Source: Adiantum capillus-veneris
Taxonomy: Eukaryota > Streptophyta > Polypodiopsida > Polypodiales > Pteridaceae
Assembly: GCA_014529385.2 (NCBI GenBank)
Contig: CM043966.1
Location: 110,094,808-110,158,807, forward strand
Direction of reading: 5' to 3'
Length of the DNA: 64,000 bases
In this document: in pieces, positions 1 to 11,184 of the stretch
Position numbering within the stretch: position 1 is the stretch's first letter
Layout: each line of letters begins with the position of its first letter
Program-made: the position numbers and the translations under genes
The notes under the pieces: generated by a model
Database searches by the model: none
Told to the model about the DNA's origin: nothing
What the model saw: only the letters and a program-made list of their open reading frames with translations

Positions 1-168
1 CATTGGTTCTCTGCACTTATTGAAGCTGATATTGTAATTGATGATATGCTACTACTTGGCCTTCTAGGCAAAGTGCAGGTGTTGCTAGTTGGTGTGAGAG
101 ACCATAAACACCTAGAGCTTCTTGGGCGGGAAGACGTGGAAGCCATAGCTCTGAGAGAAAAGCTTTAG
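1..168 (+). CDS. Possible 3' end of an unrecognised ORF
   Basis: Frame 1 is open from the first base to a TAG at 166-168 (55 codons). The peptide is leucine- and acid-rich (for example IEADIVIDDMLLLGLLGKVQ) and I recognise no family. The start lies outside the window, so this may be the last exon of a gene or chance. Nothing around it resembles the flanking transposons. Confidence 0.25.
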   Translation, partial: HWFSALIEADIVIDDMLLLGLLGKVQVLLVGVRDHKHLELLGREDVEAIALREKL

Positions 169-498
169 TGGAGGGAGATTCACTTTGAAAGCATCATAAT
201 GGAGGAAAAGTGTTTTACAATGCCAATATCTTGTGCGGGCTTAATGGCCACCCTCCAGTACGTTAATGACCATAAGAGAATATCAGTAGTGAGACCACAA
301 ATGCACCTAACAGCTCGGTAAAAGCAAAGAAGTTATGATGCCACAATCCTAGATTTCTGAAAGTTTTTAAATTATTTTCCTATTTCTTGAGTCTTTCCAC
401 GTATTTTCCTACGTAACGTAGCCCTCAAGCTCATTGGACACGCTCTATTTTCTCTCTCTTTCATATGGCCCTCCAAATGACCTCCGAAATTTCCTAAT
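169..498. other. Flanking DNA left of the duplicated segment
   Basis: No ORF, repeat or RNA gene is visible. Similarity to copy B begins near 497-500 (B near 28396), so this stretch ends at the left breakpoint of the segmental duplication. Confidence 0.4.
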
Positions 499-693
499 GT
501 AGCACTATTATAAGTAAATTTCAATAGAGGAAGTAATCTTTCCAATCACATGGCTTCTTGTTAATGTATGCTCATAGCATATCCTCTAGCACTTGGTTAA
601 CTCATTGATCTGGAATATTGATATTGAGTTGGATTCCCAAGTGTTAGAAGATAGACCCTTTAGAAGTGACTGTTAAACATGAGATCACAATCA
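499..693 (-). pseudogene. gypsy-2 integrase core, distal part
   Basis: On the minus strand this matches the plus-strand stretch near 26620-26830, sharing the segment that reads like LEDMLRAY and the lysine/tryptophan-rich stretch after it. It is the continuation of the integrase interrupted at 694-698 by gypsy-1. It is not translatable as one frame. Similarity ends abruptly at about 499. Confidence 0.7.
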
Positions 694-698
694 CTCAC
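694..698. repeat. Target-site duplication CTCAC (left) of gypsy-1
   Basis: CTCAC lies immediately left of the truncated LTR (699) and again at 4406-4410, right of the full LTR. Five base pairs is the expected size for Ty3/gypsy. Copy B keeps the left CTCAC at 28588-28592. Confidence 0.8.
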
Positions 699-1245
699 TA
701 TAATGGAAATGGCCTATGAACTTTGAGAATAGCAGAATTAAGAGAATTAAAGGAGCATTTTTGTGAGATCACTTTGAGAACATAGAGGGTGAACTTAATT
801 TATGGTAGCAACATAAACATAGTACTAAATTAACTTCGCATGAACAATACTTTTGCAAGAGAGAGAGAGAGAGAGAGTATATTAGAGAACATTACAATAG
901 TTGAGGACCGGGTTTACTTCGAGCCGGTCGCCCCTCCAAAAGACGTTTGTATTATATATTCTACCATCAAGAGAGACTTGATACAATACAATCTTTGTGT
1001 TCCTTGTGACTTGGTGATTCTATGAATATGGAAAGCTTCATACATTACAAGCATAACATAAACTTTGCAAAAAGAATCAGCTATCCCAAGCCTCAGTCCC
1101 AAGGCCTCAAACACCTTCAAAGGTGGAGAGAGCTAGAAGGGAATGAGGGTAGGGAAGAGGAAGAAGAATCATTCACAGGAGAAATAATTAGTTCCTCACT
1201 TATTATCATTCTTCTTGCTTAGCATATCATAATAGCATAGTAATG
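699..1245 (-). repeat. Truncated 3' LTR of gypsy-1 (copy A)
   Basis: Matches 2766-3305 of the full LTR. The terminal dinucleotide is TA instead of TG at 699. It carries a GA run at 859-874. The junction with integrase sequence lies near 1245 in a GAAGA-rich stretch, consistent with a microhomology deletion that removed the LTR start and the integrase tail. Confidence 0.8.
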
Positions 1246-1882
1246 AAGATGAAGAAGAGCAACCCTTTTTGCCTTTGCTTTGAGATAGATACAACCTCTT
1301 TAATATTTGGAAAAGATTCTTGTGAGTCTCGGCTATATTCATCAGCAGCAGGGAAGATCTTTCCATGTACTTTAAGTAGTAAGGGACTTTTGGATCTTCC
1401 CTCTTTAACCTCAAAAGGTGCTTTCTCCATAGAAGTATGTACAATGTCAATGTACACATACTCATCTATCATAAAAGATAGATCATTGTGAGATACCACA
1501 TTTATTCTTGGCCGTTGTGAAAGTGCATTGATCTCTTGATTGTACTTGCCAGCAATGTGAGCAATATGAAATGTAAATTGAGAAAGAAAATTTTCCCACC
1601 TCATTTGTTTGTTGGAGAACTTGGTTTGCGTCATGAAGTTCTTGAGGCTTTGCGATACATTCGTAGGTTGAATGGAGCCTTCAAGAGATAGTGCTTCCAT
1701 GTGTCCAGGGCATGTAGAATAGCTAAAAGCTCTTTTGTGTATATGTCCAAGACCCGTTCATTGGTATTGATCCTTCGGCTCTCGTATGCTATGGCATGTC
1801 CTTCTTGAAGCAGGATTGCTCCAAGGCAATCACCACAAGCATCACATTGGACCTCAAATGGTTTTGAGAGATCCGGAAGCAT
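1246..1882 (-). pseudogene. gypsy-1 RNase H joined to integrase C-terminal half
   Basis: Minus-strand reading gives the RNase H start (LPDLSKPFEVQCDACGDC near 1880-1820), the RNase H tail (KQMRWENFLSQFTFHIAHIA near 1600-1550), then directly an integrase segment (TSMEKAPFEVKEGRSKSPLL near 1430-1370). In the related element at 47511-55968 these regions are far apart. The zinc-binding and catalytic parts of integrase have therefore been lost. Frames change between pieces. The same structure is in copy B at 29130-29822. Confidence 0.8.
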
Positions 1883-1937
1883 GAGGATTGGTGCAGAGGT
1901 AAGCTTCTCTTTGATCTTGTCAAAATCATTTTGCTCC

Positions 1938-2520
1938 TTAGCAGTCCATGAATGCTATGAAGCGTCTATAGTATGCACACATACCACTAAAGTTTCTTAG
2001 CTCATGTAGATTCCTTGGATTAGGCCATGATTTTGTTAGCTCCAACTTTGATGGAGCCATACGGATACCATTTTGAGAGATAATGTGACCTAAATAGTGA
2101 ATCTCTTGTAGAAAAAAATAACTTTTCCTTTGATTAATGAAAAGCTTATTCTCTCTCACAACTTGAAAGATTACATGGAGGTGTCACTTGTAATCCTTCA
2201 AAGAATTTGAGTGGCCTGAAGATTTTTGTCCATCGTGAGTTTAAATGCGGCTGGAGCATTTTCCAGGCTAAAACTTATAACTTATAAAATAGATCTTCTA
2301 TCTGCGGTGCATTGGAAATCTCTTTTTTTTTATAGTGATCCTATTTAGTGTTCTATAGTCGACACACATGTGATATGTTGCATCTTTCTTTTGCACTAAA
2401 AGCACTGGTGAATAGAATGGAGAGGAGCTAGGCCTCACCATCCCTTTTTCCACCAATTCATGCACTTTGCCTCATGATCACCTCTTGTGGAGTGGGTCTA
2501 ACATAGCAGAATTGCCCAGG
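1938..2520 (-). pseudogene. gypsy-1 reverse transcriptase fragment
   Basis: The segment 2159-1938 reads as the RT thumb/connection region (FLQEIHYLGHIISQNGIRM, then NLHELRNFSGMCAYYRRFI). Upstream sequence to about 2520 matches the palm region of the chromovirus at 54900-55400 but is broken. About 80 bp between YRRFI and RNase H are missing, a lesion shared with copy B, so it predates the duplication. Confidence 0.75.
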
Positions 2521-2752
2521 AATAGCTCATTTTGGACTTCTTATGGCTCAATAATGATAAATCCGTAGGCAATTCTAAAGAGATCCCATTATTAAGACCA
2601 AAGCTCCTGAGGTGTCACCATATCGCACATAGTGGGCTCAACAAAACAAATAATATATCCCAGTCCTACTTACCCTAATATAATTAACAAAATCAACCAT
2701 TAATAGGCTACTTAAGGACCTCTCTTCTTAAGCAAGAAAAGAGAAACCAAAT

Positions 2753-2764
2753 GCTCCGATACCA
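2753..2764 (-). other. Primer-binding site of gypsy-1 (tRNA-iMet)
   Basis: The minus strand reads TGGTATCGGAGC next to the LTR end. This is one mismatch from TGGTATCAGAGC, the complement of the initiator tRNA-Met 3' end. Confidence 0.8.
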
Positions 2765-2765
2765 A

Positions 2766-3535
2766 TGTAATGGAAATGGCATATGAACTTTGAGAATAGC
2801 GGAATTAAGAGAATTAAAGTGAGCATTTTTGTGAGATCACTTTGAGAACATAGAGGGTGAACTTAATTGATGGTAACAACATAAACATAGTACTTAATTA
2901 ACTTGGCATGAACAATACTTTTGCAAGAGAGAGAGTGTTAGAGAACATGATAATAGTCGAGAACCAGATTTACTTGGAGCCGACAGTCCCCCCTCCAAAA
3001 GGTGTTTGTATTATGGATTCTTCTATCAAGAGAGACTTGGTACAATACAATCTTTGTGTTCATTGTGACCTTGGTGATGCTATGCAGATGAAAAGATTCA
3101 TACATTACGAGCATAACATAAGCTTTACAAAAAACATTAACTATCCCAAGCCTCAGTCCCAAGGCCTCAAACACCTTCGAAGGTGGAGAGAGCTAGCGGG
3201 GAATGAGGGTAGGAAAGAGGAAGAAGAATCATCCATAAGAGAAAGAAATAGTTCCTCATTTATCATCACTCTTCTTGCTTAGCATAGCATAATAGAATAG
3301 TAATGAAGATGAAGAAGATGACAAGCTTAAGCATTGAAGCATGGCTATTGGTTAGATTTGCATTCCATAGCCAAGAGTGTTGGTGTAGGCTCTCTACTAC
3401 TCTCAACAATCTTGGAGAAGGAGATGGAGCTCTTGTACTTTGCACTCCACAGAATGAGAGTGTGTGTGTTTGTGTGGGAGTGTATACCCCCCTCTCTTGC
3501 TTGGTCCAACCCCCCCTCCCCCCCGCCCTTCCCCA

Positions 3536-3602
<67 letters not shown>

Positions 3603-4405
3603 GTTATTTAATTATATCATTTGGACATGTGTCCTCTTTTTTCTCTTTGAGACAAAGAACTTAATTATTTATTTTTATGCATCTAAATTCTCATTGGGCC
3701 CCTTTAAAGCCTATCCAATAGGATTCAAGCACATCATGAGGGCCACATCTGTGGAGGATTTTGACATGTGTCTTTTATGATTCTTAAGTCATTGGTTTGA
3801 ATTGAACACTTCAAGCACTTAGTCAATTAAGCATGGAAACCGTTTATGGCTCTTGAGAGTTTATCTTTGAATTGAACACTTCAAGAACCCTAGTCATTTA
3901 AGCATGAGACTCACCTCAAGCTTGGGCAAGGTTCCCACAAACACTTTAAGCACTTTAGTTAGCAATCTGAGAAGCACCTCATGCTTGGGTAGGATTCCCA
4001 CCTCAAGGTCAGACCTAGCTTGCCTAAGGTCAAAGGACTTTTTAATACTAACTTTTGGAGGTCTTTAATGAAGCTAACCCTAAGGTCTTTTAAGCTCCAT
4101 TAAATGCATATTGCTCTTTGATAGACTACCTCCTTTTGGACCCCTATTGAGATGTAACCATCTTTCCTCTTAGTCCCTTGTTGAGGTAAATCTAGCGGCA
4201 CTTATTGCACAATGCTCTTTGGTAGACGGTCTCCTTTTGGACCCTATTGAGATGCAACCATCTCTCCTTTTGATCCCCTATTGAGATAGGTCTAGAAGCA
4301 CATATCTATAACCTAACTCTTGTTTCCCTTTTATCTTCCCATATTAAATGATCAATTTAATATGAGAAAATCATTTGATAAAGTTAGATATTATATTTTA
4401 TGACA
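2766..4405 (-). repeat. 5' LTR of gypsy-1 (copy A)
   Basis: On the plus strand it starts TGTAATGG and ends TTTTATGACA (TG...CA), 1,640 bp. The PBS abuts at the left and TSD CTCAC at the right. It is related to the 1.56-1.59-kb LTRs at 45564 and 58036, especially at both ends. It contains a long CT microsatellite at about 3541-3597. Copy B keeps only its first ~30 bp. Confidence 0.85.
3541..3597. repeat. (CT)n microsatellite inside the gypsy-1 LTR
   Basis: A nearly perfect CT run preceded by a C-rich tract (about 3500-3540). The related LTRs at 45.6 and 58.0 kb have a TG run instead at the comparable place. Confidence 0.9.
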
Positions 4406-4410
4406 CTCAC

Positions 4411-5449
4411 AATGTTTCTAGGAAATCAATATCATTTATATAGATTGTCAACAAATAGCTTAGCTAACTCTAGAGTTTTAATAGTGGACTTGGTCTAAAT
4501 AAACTTACAAAGTTTAGTTAACATACCACCACCACCCATACTGAGTCACGACCTCGGACAATGATTGGTAGACCATTAATAAATGCATACTCTTTCATTT
4601 ACCATTGGTAATCTCCAAAGGATGTAAAAGATCTCCTCCCTTTAGACACTCTCCTTTATTAACTTGGCATTTTTAGCAATGCAAGAAATAAACTTGAATA
4701 TATCCATGTAAACTTGGCTAGTAAAACTGTCATCTTACGAGTGCATAAGTTCTCATTATGCCTAGGTGCCCTGCACTAGGGCTATCAAAACATTCATAAG
4801 GAATTCGGTGCCGAATATCTGCATCTGTACTCTCCCCTTGTGGTCCACCTTTGTAGCTCATCATCGAAAGAGGAGAATCGGGTGTGGAGGAAATAGATAC
4901 ACTACCAACATTGGAGTGAGAAGAATCCATCTTATTGATATGGTTCCACACCTTGGATTACCCATCATCATCCTTACATTTACCCTTCAGAGATTCCAAA
5001 AACTCACTTTGAAGTCCGTAAAGAGAAGAGAGTTGATCTCGAGCATGCAAGTAAGAGCATCGGCTACCACATTGTATAATCTCTTATAATACTGGAGCTT
5101 TGCGTCATACTCCATAAGAATTCCATCCACTTGGCTTTTCGACCCTTCGCACCAATGTGTTGTGTAAACCCTTTTATACTTTCATGGTCAAGTACAATTT
5201 CAAATTGAGCACCGTACAAATAATGTCGCTATGTCTTCAGAGCAATACTATTTTATACAACTTGCATTCATATGCATAATAATTCTACTTTGCCAGATCG
5301 AGTTTCTTGTCTTCTTGGAGAAGAACTCTCCCAATAGCTTGATTACTGGCATCTATTTCAAGCACAAATGGTTTCATTGAGTTGACAATGGCTAAAATGG
5401 GTGTGGTAGCTAGAGTGACTTTAAGTGTATTAAAACTTTATTGTTGAGC
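4411..5449 (-). pseudogene. gypsy-2 RNase H and integrase N-terminal region (copy A)
   Basis: On the minus strand 4951-4730 contains a zinc-region-like stretch ending SAGHLGIMRTYALVR, typical of the HHCC domain start. 5400-5000 is broken RNase H-like sequence, and 4500-4411 is the integrase core up to the gypsy-1 insertion. There are many stops. This whole block is missing from copy B. Confidence 0.65.
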
Positions 5450-6340
5450 TCCTCCCTAATGAAATTTTTTGCCTTTGGTTTTCAATTGGTCCGTCATAGG
5501 AACAACAATTTGAACATAGTTTTTAACAAACCTTCGATAAAAATGTGCGAAGCCCAAAAAAGTATGAATCTCTTTCAAATTTCTTGGAGAAGGCCAATTT
5601 CGGATGGCATCCACTTTGAATTGATCCATATGTAATCCGGTAGTAGAGATTACATGCCCCCAATAATGAATTTCTTCTTTCAAAAACTCACACTTGGTTT
5701 TCTTAGCATATAATTTGTGTTCCTCTAGCAGATCAAATACTTGCCTCAAATGTTATATGTACTCGATTTCAGATGCACTGTACACTAAATTGTCATCAAG
5801 AAAAATGATGACAAACTTGCTGAGATATGATTTCAAAATGTTGTCCATGAGTGTCATGAAAGTAATTGGTGTATTGATTAAACCAAAAACACATAACCAA
5901 AAACGTATAATATCCAAACATTATTTGAAAAGCAATTTTAGGTATATCTAGTATACCTTGATCGTAAATCTATTGTAGTAAAAATACGGACGTGGGTGAG
6001 TTTATCAAACAACTCATCCACTCGTGGTACGGATAGTTACTTTTAATGGTAACTATATTCAAACTATAATAATCTACGCACATGCGCATAATACTTTTCT
6101 TCACTAGCAAAATGGGAGATGCCCAAGGTGAAGATAAACCCTCTATTGAAATAGTCAATGAGCTGACGTTCTATCTCAATAGCTTCAGAATGACTCATTC
6201 GATAAGGCAATTTACTAATGGGTTTAGTACCTACAACCACGTCTATGTTGTGCTGCACAAAACACGTCGGTGGTAACCCAGGAGGTAAATCTTTGAGGAA
6301 AACATCTTTTTGCTCGTTATGGGTACAAAGAAGTAGCAAG
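5450..6340 (-). pseudogene. gypsy-2 reverse transcriptase (copy A)
   Basis: The RT entry region reads LPPGLPPTCFVQHNIDVVVG then [18 protein letters not shown] near 6270-6140. The distal part reads CEFLKEEIHYWGHVISTTGL and NLKEIHTFLGFAHFYRRFV near 5700-5500. The frame is lost between them. The start of the same RT is kept in copy B at 31073-30747. Confidence 0.75.
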
Positions 6341-6450
6341 AGAAGAATAAGAAGAAGATTGCATCGTTGAGGAATCATCACACTTAGGTCAGAAAACCCT
6401 TCAAAAATTTGGGTTCTCACTTGGCCAAGAGTATCGTTGGTACGAGGGGA

Positions 6451-6685
6451 GTCAAGCCGTTGCTTTTGATTTTGAGCTTTGCATCGGATGAACTCTGTCA
6501 AGCGACTCCTACGTGCAACGTTTTTAGCTTTTTTTTGTCTTACGAAGTTCCTTTTGCCGTTTTACTTGTGTCAAACATGCTTCCAAGTAAGCTAATCGGT
6601 TTCAAAGACTCTGTCTGCTTTTACTTGAAGATTTAGAAATTTTCTCATGTAGGAAAACAGAGTCTTTGTTAGTGTTTTCCATACA
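6451..6685. other. Spacer between gypsy-2 and the hairpin
   Basis: No gene is visible. Copy B has about 1.03 kb (31071-32100) left of this point that copy A lacks. It also has a different ~440-bp stretch (32314-32757) where A has about 55 bp (6573-6627). Confidence 0.5.
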
Positions 6686-6844
6686 ATGCATAACATCATG
6701 AGCTTTTGCTCGAGAGGCACCGCATACCTAGCTAGGTATGATTGGGGGCAGAGGACCACCGACCCCCCACCGAGCCAACGGTCCGTTGCTCCCAATCGTA
6801 CCTAGCTACGTATGTAGTGACTCCCTTGCAAAAGCTCATGATGT
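6686..6844. repeat. Imperfect hairpin (foldback/MITE-like or miRNA-like), copy A
   Basis: The two halves are inverted copies. The left begins near AACATCATGAGCTTTTGC and the right ends in the complement (GCAAAAGCTCATGATGTT), with arms of about 70 nt. Each arm contains or nearly contains the perfect palindrome CATACCTAGCTAGGTATG; in this copy the right arm has one change (CTACGTATG). It lies about 530 bp beyond the UGT stop codon, and the same hairpin is found downstream of the other UGT. Confidence 0.7.
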
Positions 6845-7375
6845 TGAGGTAAGTCACAATGTCGGAATTACTGTGAGAATTTGTCCAAAACTTTTTGTGT
6901 TTGCAACATACATTACATGATTAACCTTGGGCAAGATCGAGCTCCACAGAGAGTTTCCATTTGTCTTCCTACTTCTCGAAAGAGCAGCATTGAGTAGTGG
7001 ATGCCACTCTCTTTCTCATCCTCTTGTGTAGGGCACTGTGAAATTCAAGAAATTTGAGCTATGTTTTCAGAATTTTAACACTCTTTTTTGCAAAGTTGAG
7101 GTGTAATGTGGTTTTTCTCTTGCTCCTAACCAGCATTATACTCCACAGTAAAGTTGATTGCCTGCCCTTAAGTAATACTTGTATATGTGCTAAGCCACGT
7201 TCAGAAATAACATATAAAGAATATATGATGCATCATCTGTTTTTCTAAGCATCCAACACCTCTCTTCTCATTTCCACCGGGAGGAAACTTAAGTAGAGGA
7301 ATATACATACAAGACCCTACTTGCTATATCAAATTAGCTTTCTTGACTGAATCAATGAGGGTGTTATCCATGGCA
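6845..7375. other. 3' flank of UGT copy A
   Basis: No ORF of interest. It is almost identical to 33043-33575 in copy B and probably includes the UGT 3' untranslated region. No clear poly(A) signal was singled out. Confidence 0.5.
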
Positions 7376-9258
7376 CTACTTTGAGGGCTTTGAGCAGAGT
7401 GCTCTCATATCATCATATAACTTTTGCAAGTTGCTAAAAGACTGTCCTCCTTGTTGGGTAGTCTTCTCAATAATGTGCATGATCTCTTGCGCTTTGCTTC
7501 TAGCTTTATGACCCTCTTCCCCCTGCAACAATGCTTTCACTCCAACCTCCACAAAGCTTCTGTCTAAGCCACCGGTCTCCGTGCGCCCCAGCTCCAATCC
7601 TGCCCCCCACACATTGCAAAGGTAGTGACAGTTCAACCTCTGCTCCACATGGCGCGGGCAGCATAGAAGAGGAACACCTGCCCACAAGCTCTCCAGTGTT
7701 GAATTCCAGCCACAATGAGATATAAAGCCTCCAACCGCTTTGTGTGCTAGCACCCTTACTTGGGGAGCCCAGCTTATAATCATTCCTTTGCCCCTTGTCC
7801 GCTCAAGGAAGCCTTCCGGGAGCACTTGAGGCAGCTCTTCCATTGTAACTGCATCCTCTCTTATGACCCATAAGAAGGGACTCCCGCTTGCCTCTAGCCC
7901 AACAGCAAGCTCTTGTATATCCTCTACAGACAACTTTGCAATACTACTAAATGCAATGTAGATGACGGACGACTCTGCTTGCAAGTCGAGCCATGATAGG
8001 CATTCTGTCTGGGCATTATCTTCCGTCTTCGTCTGGGTGCGTAAGGGGCCGATCGCATAGCTGGAAATTCCGTGAGCTTCAAATGACTTAAATGCATCAG
8101 GCTCAAGCTCCAACAAGGAATTGATCAGAACTCTCTCGCTAGACTTCACACATGAAGCCAGCTCCTCCTGAAAGAATTGTACATATTGATTTGATGAGTC
8201 CGCAAATCGCAGCTCTTGCGGTACAAGCTCAGATGAGAATGGTGGAAGGCCTGGAATATGAGTTAGCATCAAAGGGGTCTCGCTCTTCCACTGGGTGGGG
8301 GATCCTATCCACATTGCAAAAGATGACATCAGCTAGTGATAAAAACTAAACTCAATCTTCATGACAGAAAATTCGTTGCCTGTATAATATTCCTCGAAGG
8401 AGAACGGAGAAATTACTATGCAAAGGAGAAATGGATGACAGAAATTCATGGGCATTCGATATCTGATGACTTGCCTATAGTCATGTAACATGTTTATGAA
8501 TGCTACAACTTTTATACAGCTTTCACAACAATAACTAAGTATGACGTGATTCAGCATGAGGAGCATCAGACCAATCAAAGACAAGATCAATACCCCAAAA
8601 AAGACAGAGCAAAATAGAAACCTTTCTCAGGGAAGATGCCATCAGAGTAGAGGACCTCAAGATTGAACATCAAAAGTAGTGTCATGGCATTGGATGTCCA
8701 TAATTCAATTCGAGGGATGCCGGCACGCTGGGTAACCTCAAGTGTCCAAGGGCTGAGGGAGTCGCAGATGAGGCATGTAGGTGGGTCACCCTGTTCTCGC
8801 AGCTCAACAATAAGATTAAACAACTTCTCCTTCATGGAAGGGGTGACATAGAGGTGTTTATCAATGTCGCCCGGTTCGAAGGCATCCTCGAGCACATAGA
8901 TGAAAATTTTACCTCTACCACCATCACCACCGCCGCTACCGCTACCATCAAAAGTAGGAGCTGAGTTGCCTACCTCAATGCCATCACTTACAATGGTGGG
9001 ACCTGTATTTTTTTCACAATGCTCGCCGGTGCAGCATGTGCTCGTCGTAGATAGAGTGTCTCCCCTTAGATCTGGGCTAGGGAGAACAAGACTATTCCAC
9101 TCTTTGAGCCTGGCATAGGAGGAGGAGAAGTAGATGAAGCTTACCTTGAAGCCAAGGGCGGCGAGCGATTCCGAGAGGAGCATGGCCGGGACGACATGGC
9201 CTTGCCCACTGGATGCAACGACCAAGGCGTGGGGGGTGGCATCAGAGCTGCTATCCAT
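7376..9258 (-). CDS. UDP-glycosyltransferase, family 1 (copy A)
   Basis: Two exons: 9258-8622 and 8304-7376. The donor follows GAGAAAG, the acceptor is GATAG, and phase 1 is kept, giving about 521 residues. UGTs move a sugar from UDP-sugar to small acceptors such as flavonoids, terpenoids or hormones, usually in the cytosol; the acceptor cannot be read here. The N-terminal GQGHVVP holds the expected catalytic His (residue 21). The 44-residue PSPG box runs from WAPQ (391) to EQ (434) and includes HCGWNS. I chose the MDSSS start; an in-frame ATG lies 10 codons upstream. One oddity: the conserved FGS before the PSPG reads FSS (about 331-333), and CPRHVEQ replaces the usual A/F-A-EQ context. Copy B keeps FGS and AEQ. 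The frame is intact, so it may be active or under relaxed constraint. Confidence 0.9.
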
Positions 9259-9589
9259 AATATAATGGCCTTGTCGGGATGCTGTCACAGCTAGTGTTCT
9301 GTATTTGAATGAATGTTTTACTTGCAGGGCGTGCTATGTTTTGGTACAATGTTTTATCTGAATTTATAGAGCTACAAAGCCTTGCAGGTCAAGAATGAGA
9401 GTCGGGTAGTGGAATTGCTAGCACCTCATCGTTTACGTCACATAAGGTTCAAAACTTTCAAGATCGTTACGCTATTCAAATTTGTAGGCTATTCAAATTT
9501 TAAAGTTTGTAGGCTATTCAAATTTGGTGTTTTCCAAGTTTTGTAGGTTCATACGAATCGGTTTCTGTATGCCTTATGAGTATTAGAGT
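9259..9589. promoter_or_regulatory. Upstream region of UGT copy A
   Basis: This is the presumed promoter and 5' UTR. It contains a short direct repeat around 9475-9530 (GTAGGCTATTCAAATTT, repeated). It is similar to copy B (35465-35702) near the gene and then diverges. No TATA box can be assigned with confidence. Confidence 0.4.
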
Positions 9590-11184
9590 TGAAAAGTAGT
9601 TCCACTAAATTATTGGAGCTAGTCTTGGGAGACCATGGGAGGATACAATGCGGTTATATGCAAAGATTTAAGTTGAAAACAATACGATGCGGGTACTTCT
9701 TTGACAGGTAAGATTGAGGCTAAGTAGAACAACCCCTCGTTGCGTTGTACAAGACCGCTTTAGGCCAACCAAGTAACTTTTCATCCATTGCAATTTACAA
9801 AGTGCATGAGAAATGCCAAGCTGACTGCAACTTAGAGACCGTAATGCCCATTAATATCGTCACCACCTTATATGAACGCCTCCACTATCTCCTTACTATG
9901 GCTTGGTAGTTATTAGCTATCCTCTTTGTATAGAATCTCTTTGCATCACCAAGTCATTTATATCCATGTTGTTGTGTCGCCATGCAATGTCTCGTAATAA
10001 CTACTGTCCATTGGAAGCGAAAAGACCGATTAGTTGCACGGTTTATTTGCAATAATATCACTTTAATTTGCTAGACTCATTCCCATGGTACATTTATGAT
10101 CAATTTAGGCATTGACACGGGGTTTTGGCAATGGTATTAAGATGTGACTACAAGAAAGTACAACAATAAGCAAGAACATATTGTAAAACTAGTGAACAAG
10201 AAGCGATGGCAAATTGTAAAGATTAAAAAGTATTACTAGCCCGGATAACGAGCAATGGTATTGTCTTATTTTGGAACGCAAAGGAATCCACTATTGTTGA
10301 GCTATAACAAAACAACATGAGTGGTTAAACTTATGCATTATGCAATAAGAAAAAGAGAAACAATATAGATCAAATAGTGTGAGTAGCTCAGAAATAGCAT
10401 ACAAAACTAAGGTGGAGAGTTGACACTATGTCTCCCCAAAAATAATAAGGAACGAAAGTCGTGCCCTGCCCCATAGACTCGTTTTGTCGACCAAGCAAAC
10501 ATATAGGCATGGAGGTTTAGAGGCAAATTACAAACCTTGAATTTTGCTTGTATCTTTGGAACATACATTGCTGCCATATACTTGAATGACTATCCCCATC
10601 TCTACTCCTACATGGAGCCATATCATGGCCCCTCAACCTTGTATTGTCACCATGTATAGGTTCTTGTCACCATGCAATGTCTCCTAATTGTCCTCCATTG
10701 AAAGTGAAAAGACCGATTGGTTGCAATGATTTATTTGTAACAATATCACTTGTATTTGCTAGACTCATTCTCATGGTTGATTTATGGCTAGTTTAGGCCT
10801 TTGTAGGGGTTTTCAGAAATGATATTAAGATGTGACTAAAGGAAAGTACAACAATAAATCCCCTTTTGAAGCTTTTGGTTGAAGCTTTTGCTCGAGGCTA
10901 TATTTTCTTGGATCTTGGAGCCTAAGGTCAAAATATGGTGGTTCAATTCCGTGGGAATTGGGTCTTTGAGAGAGCTTTGTGAGAGCGTCTCCTTAGGGGA
11001 AAAGGGGGCTTGTAAAGGCCTTTCTGAAGCAGCAGGTTGTGGGAAGGGAGACCCTACAAGGGCATACTAAAAAATACTACACATTGTAGCTTACCACCCA
11101 CCGAGTGGAGTCCGTCGATCAAACGAGGAATGTGGGCACGAGCAGGGTGTGCTGTCAGAACTGCACTAAATGTAGTTGTTGTAT
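9590..11184. repeat. 1.6-kb repeat unit R1, copy A
   Basis: The first of two direct tandem copies; the second starts near 11185. Shared landmarks are GAAAAGTAGTTCCACTAAAT at the start, a central stretch near 10440-10580, and a GC-richer end near 10860-11080. The end carries a short plus-strand ORF (10879-11070, 63 aa) with no recognised family. No PBS or LTR ends were found, so its class is unknown. Confidence 0.75.

Larger units (their letters stand above)
699..4405 (-). mobile_element. Internally deleted chromovirus (gypsy-1), copy A
   Basis: The order on the minus strand is full 5' LTR (2766-4405), PBS (2753-2764), partial RT, RNase H, integrase C-terminal half, then only the last ~540 bp of the 3' LTR (699-1245). 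It belongs to the same family as the element at 45564-59594: similar LTR ends, and almost the same integrase around VHTSMEKAPFEV. Gag, protease and most of the integrase are missing, so it is non-autonomous. It sits in gypsy-2 integrase with TSD CTCAC. Confidence 0.85.
499..6450 (-). mobile_element. Decayed Ty3/gypsy element (gypsy-2), copy A, with nested insertion
   Basis: Read on the minus strand: the start of reverse transcriptase lies near 6340-6060, more RT near 5749-5456, RNase H near 5400-5000, the integrase zinc region near 4950-4600, and integrase core at 4500-4411 resuming at 693-499. The integrase halves are separated by gypsy-1 (699-4405). A related integrase core reads on the plus strand near 26560-26830, which confirms continuity across the insertion. 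There are many stops and frameshifts, and no LTR is identified. Confidence 0.8.

Noticed and set aside
3303-3780. Plus-strand ORFs rich in Ser-Leu repeats
   Set aside because: They are translations of the CT microsatellite inside an LTR.
7506-7979. Small ORFs on both strands inside the UGT (also 33706-33979)
   Set aside because: Shadows of UGT exon 2.
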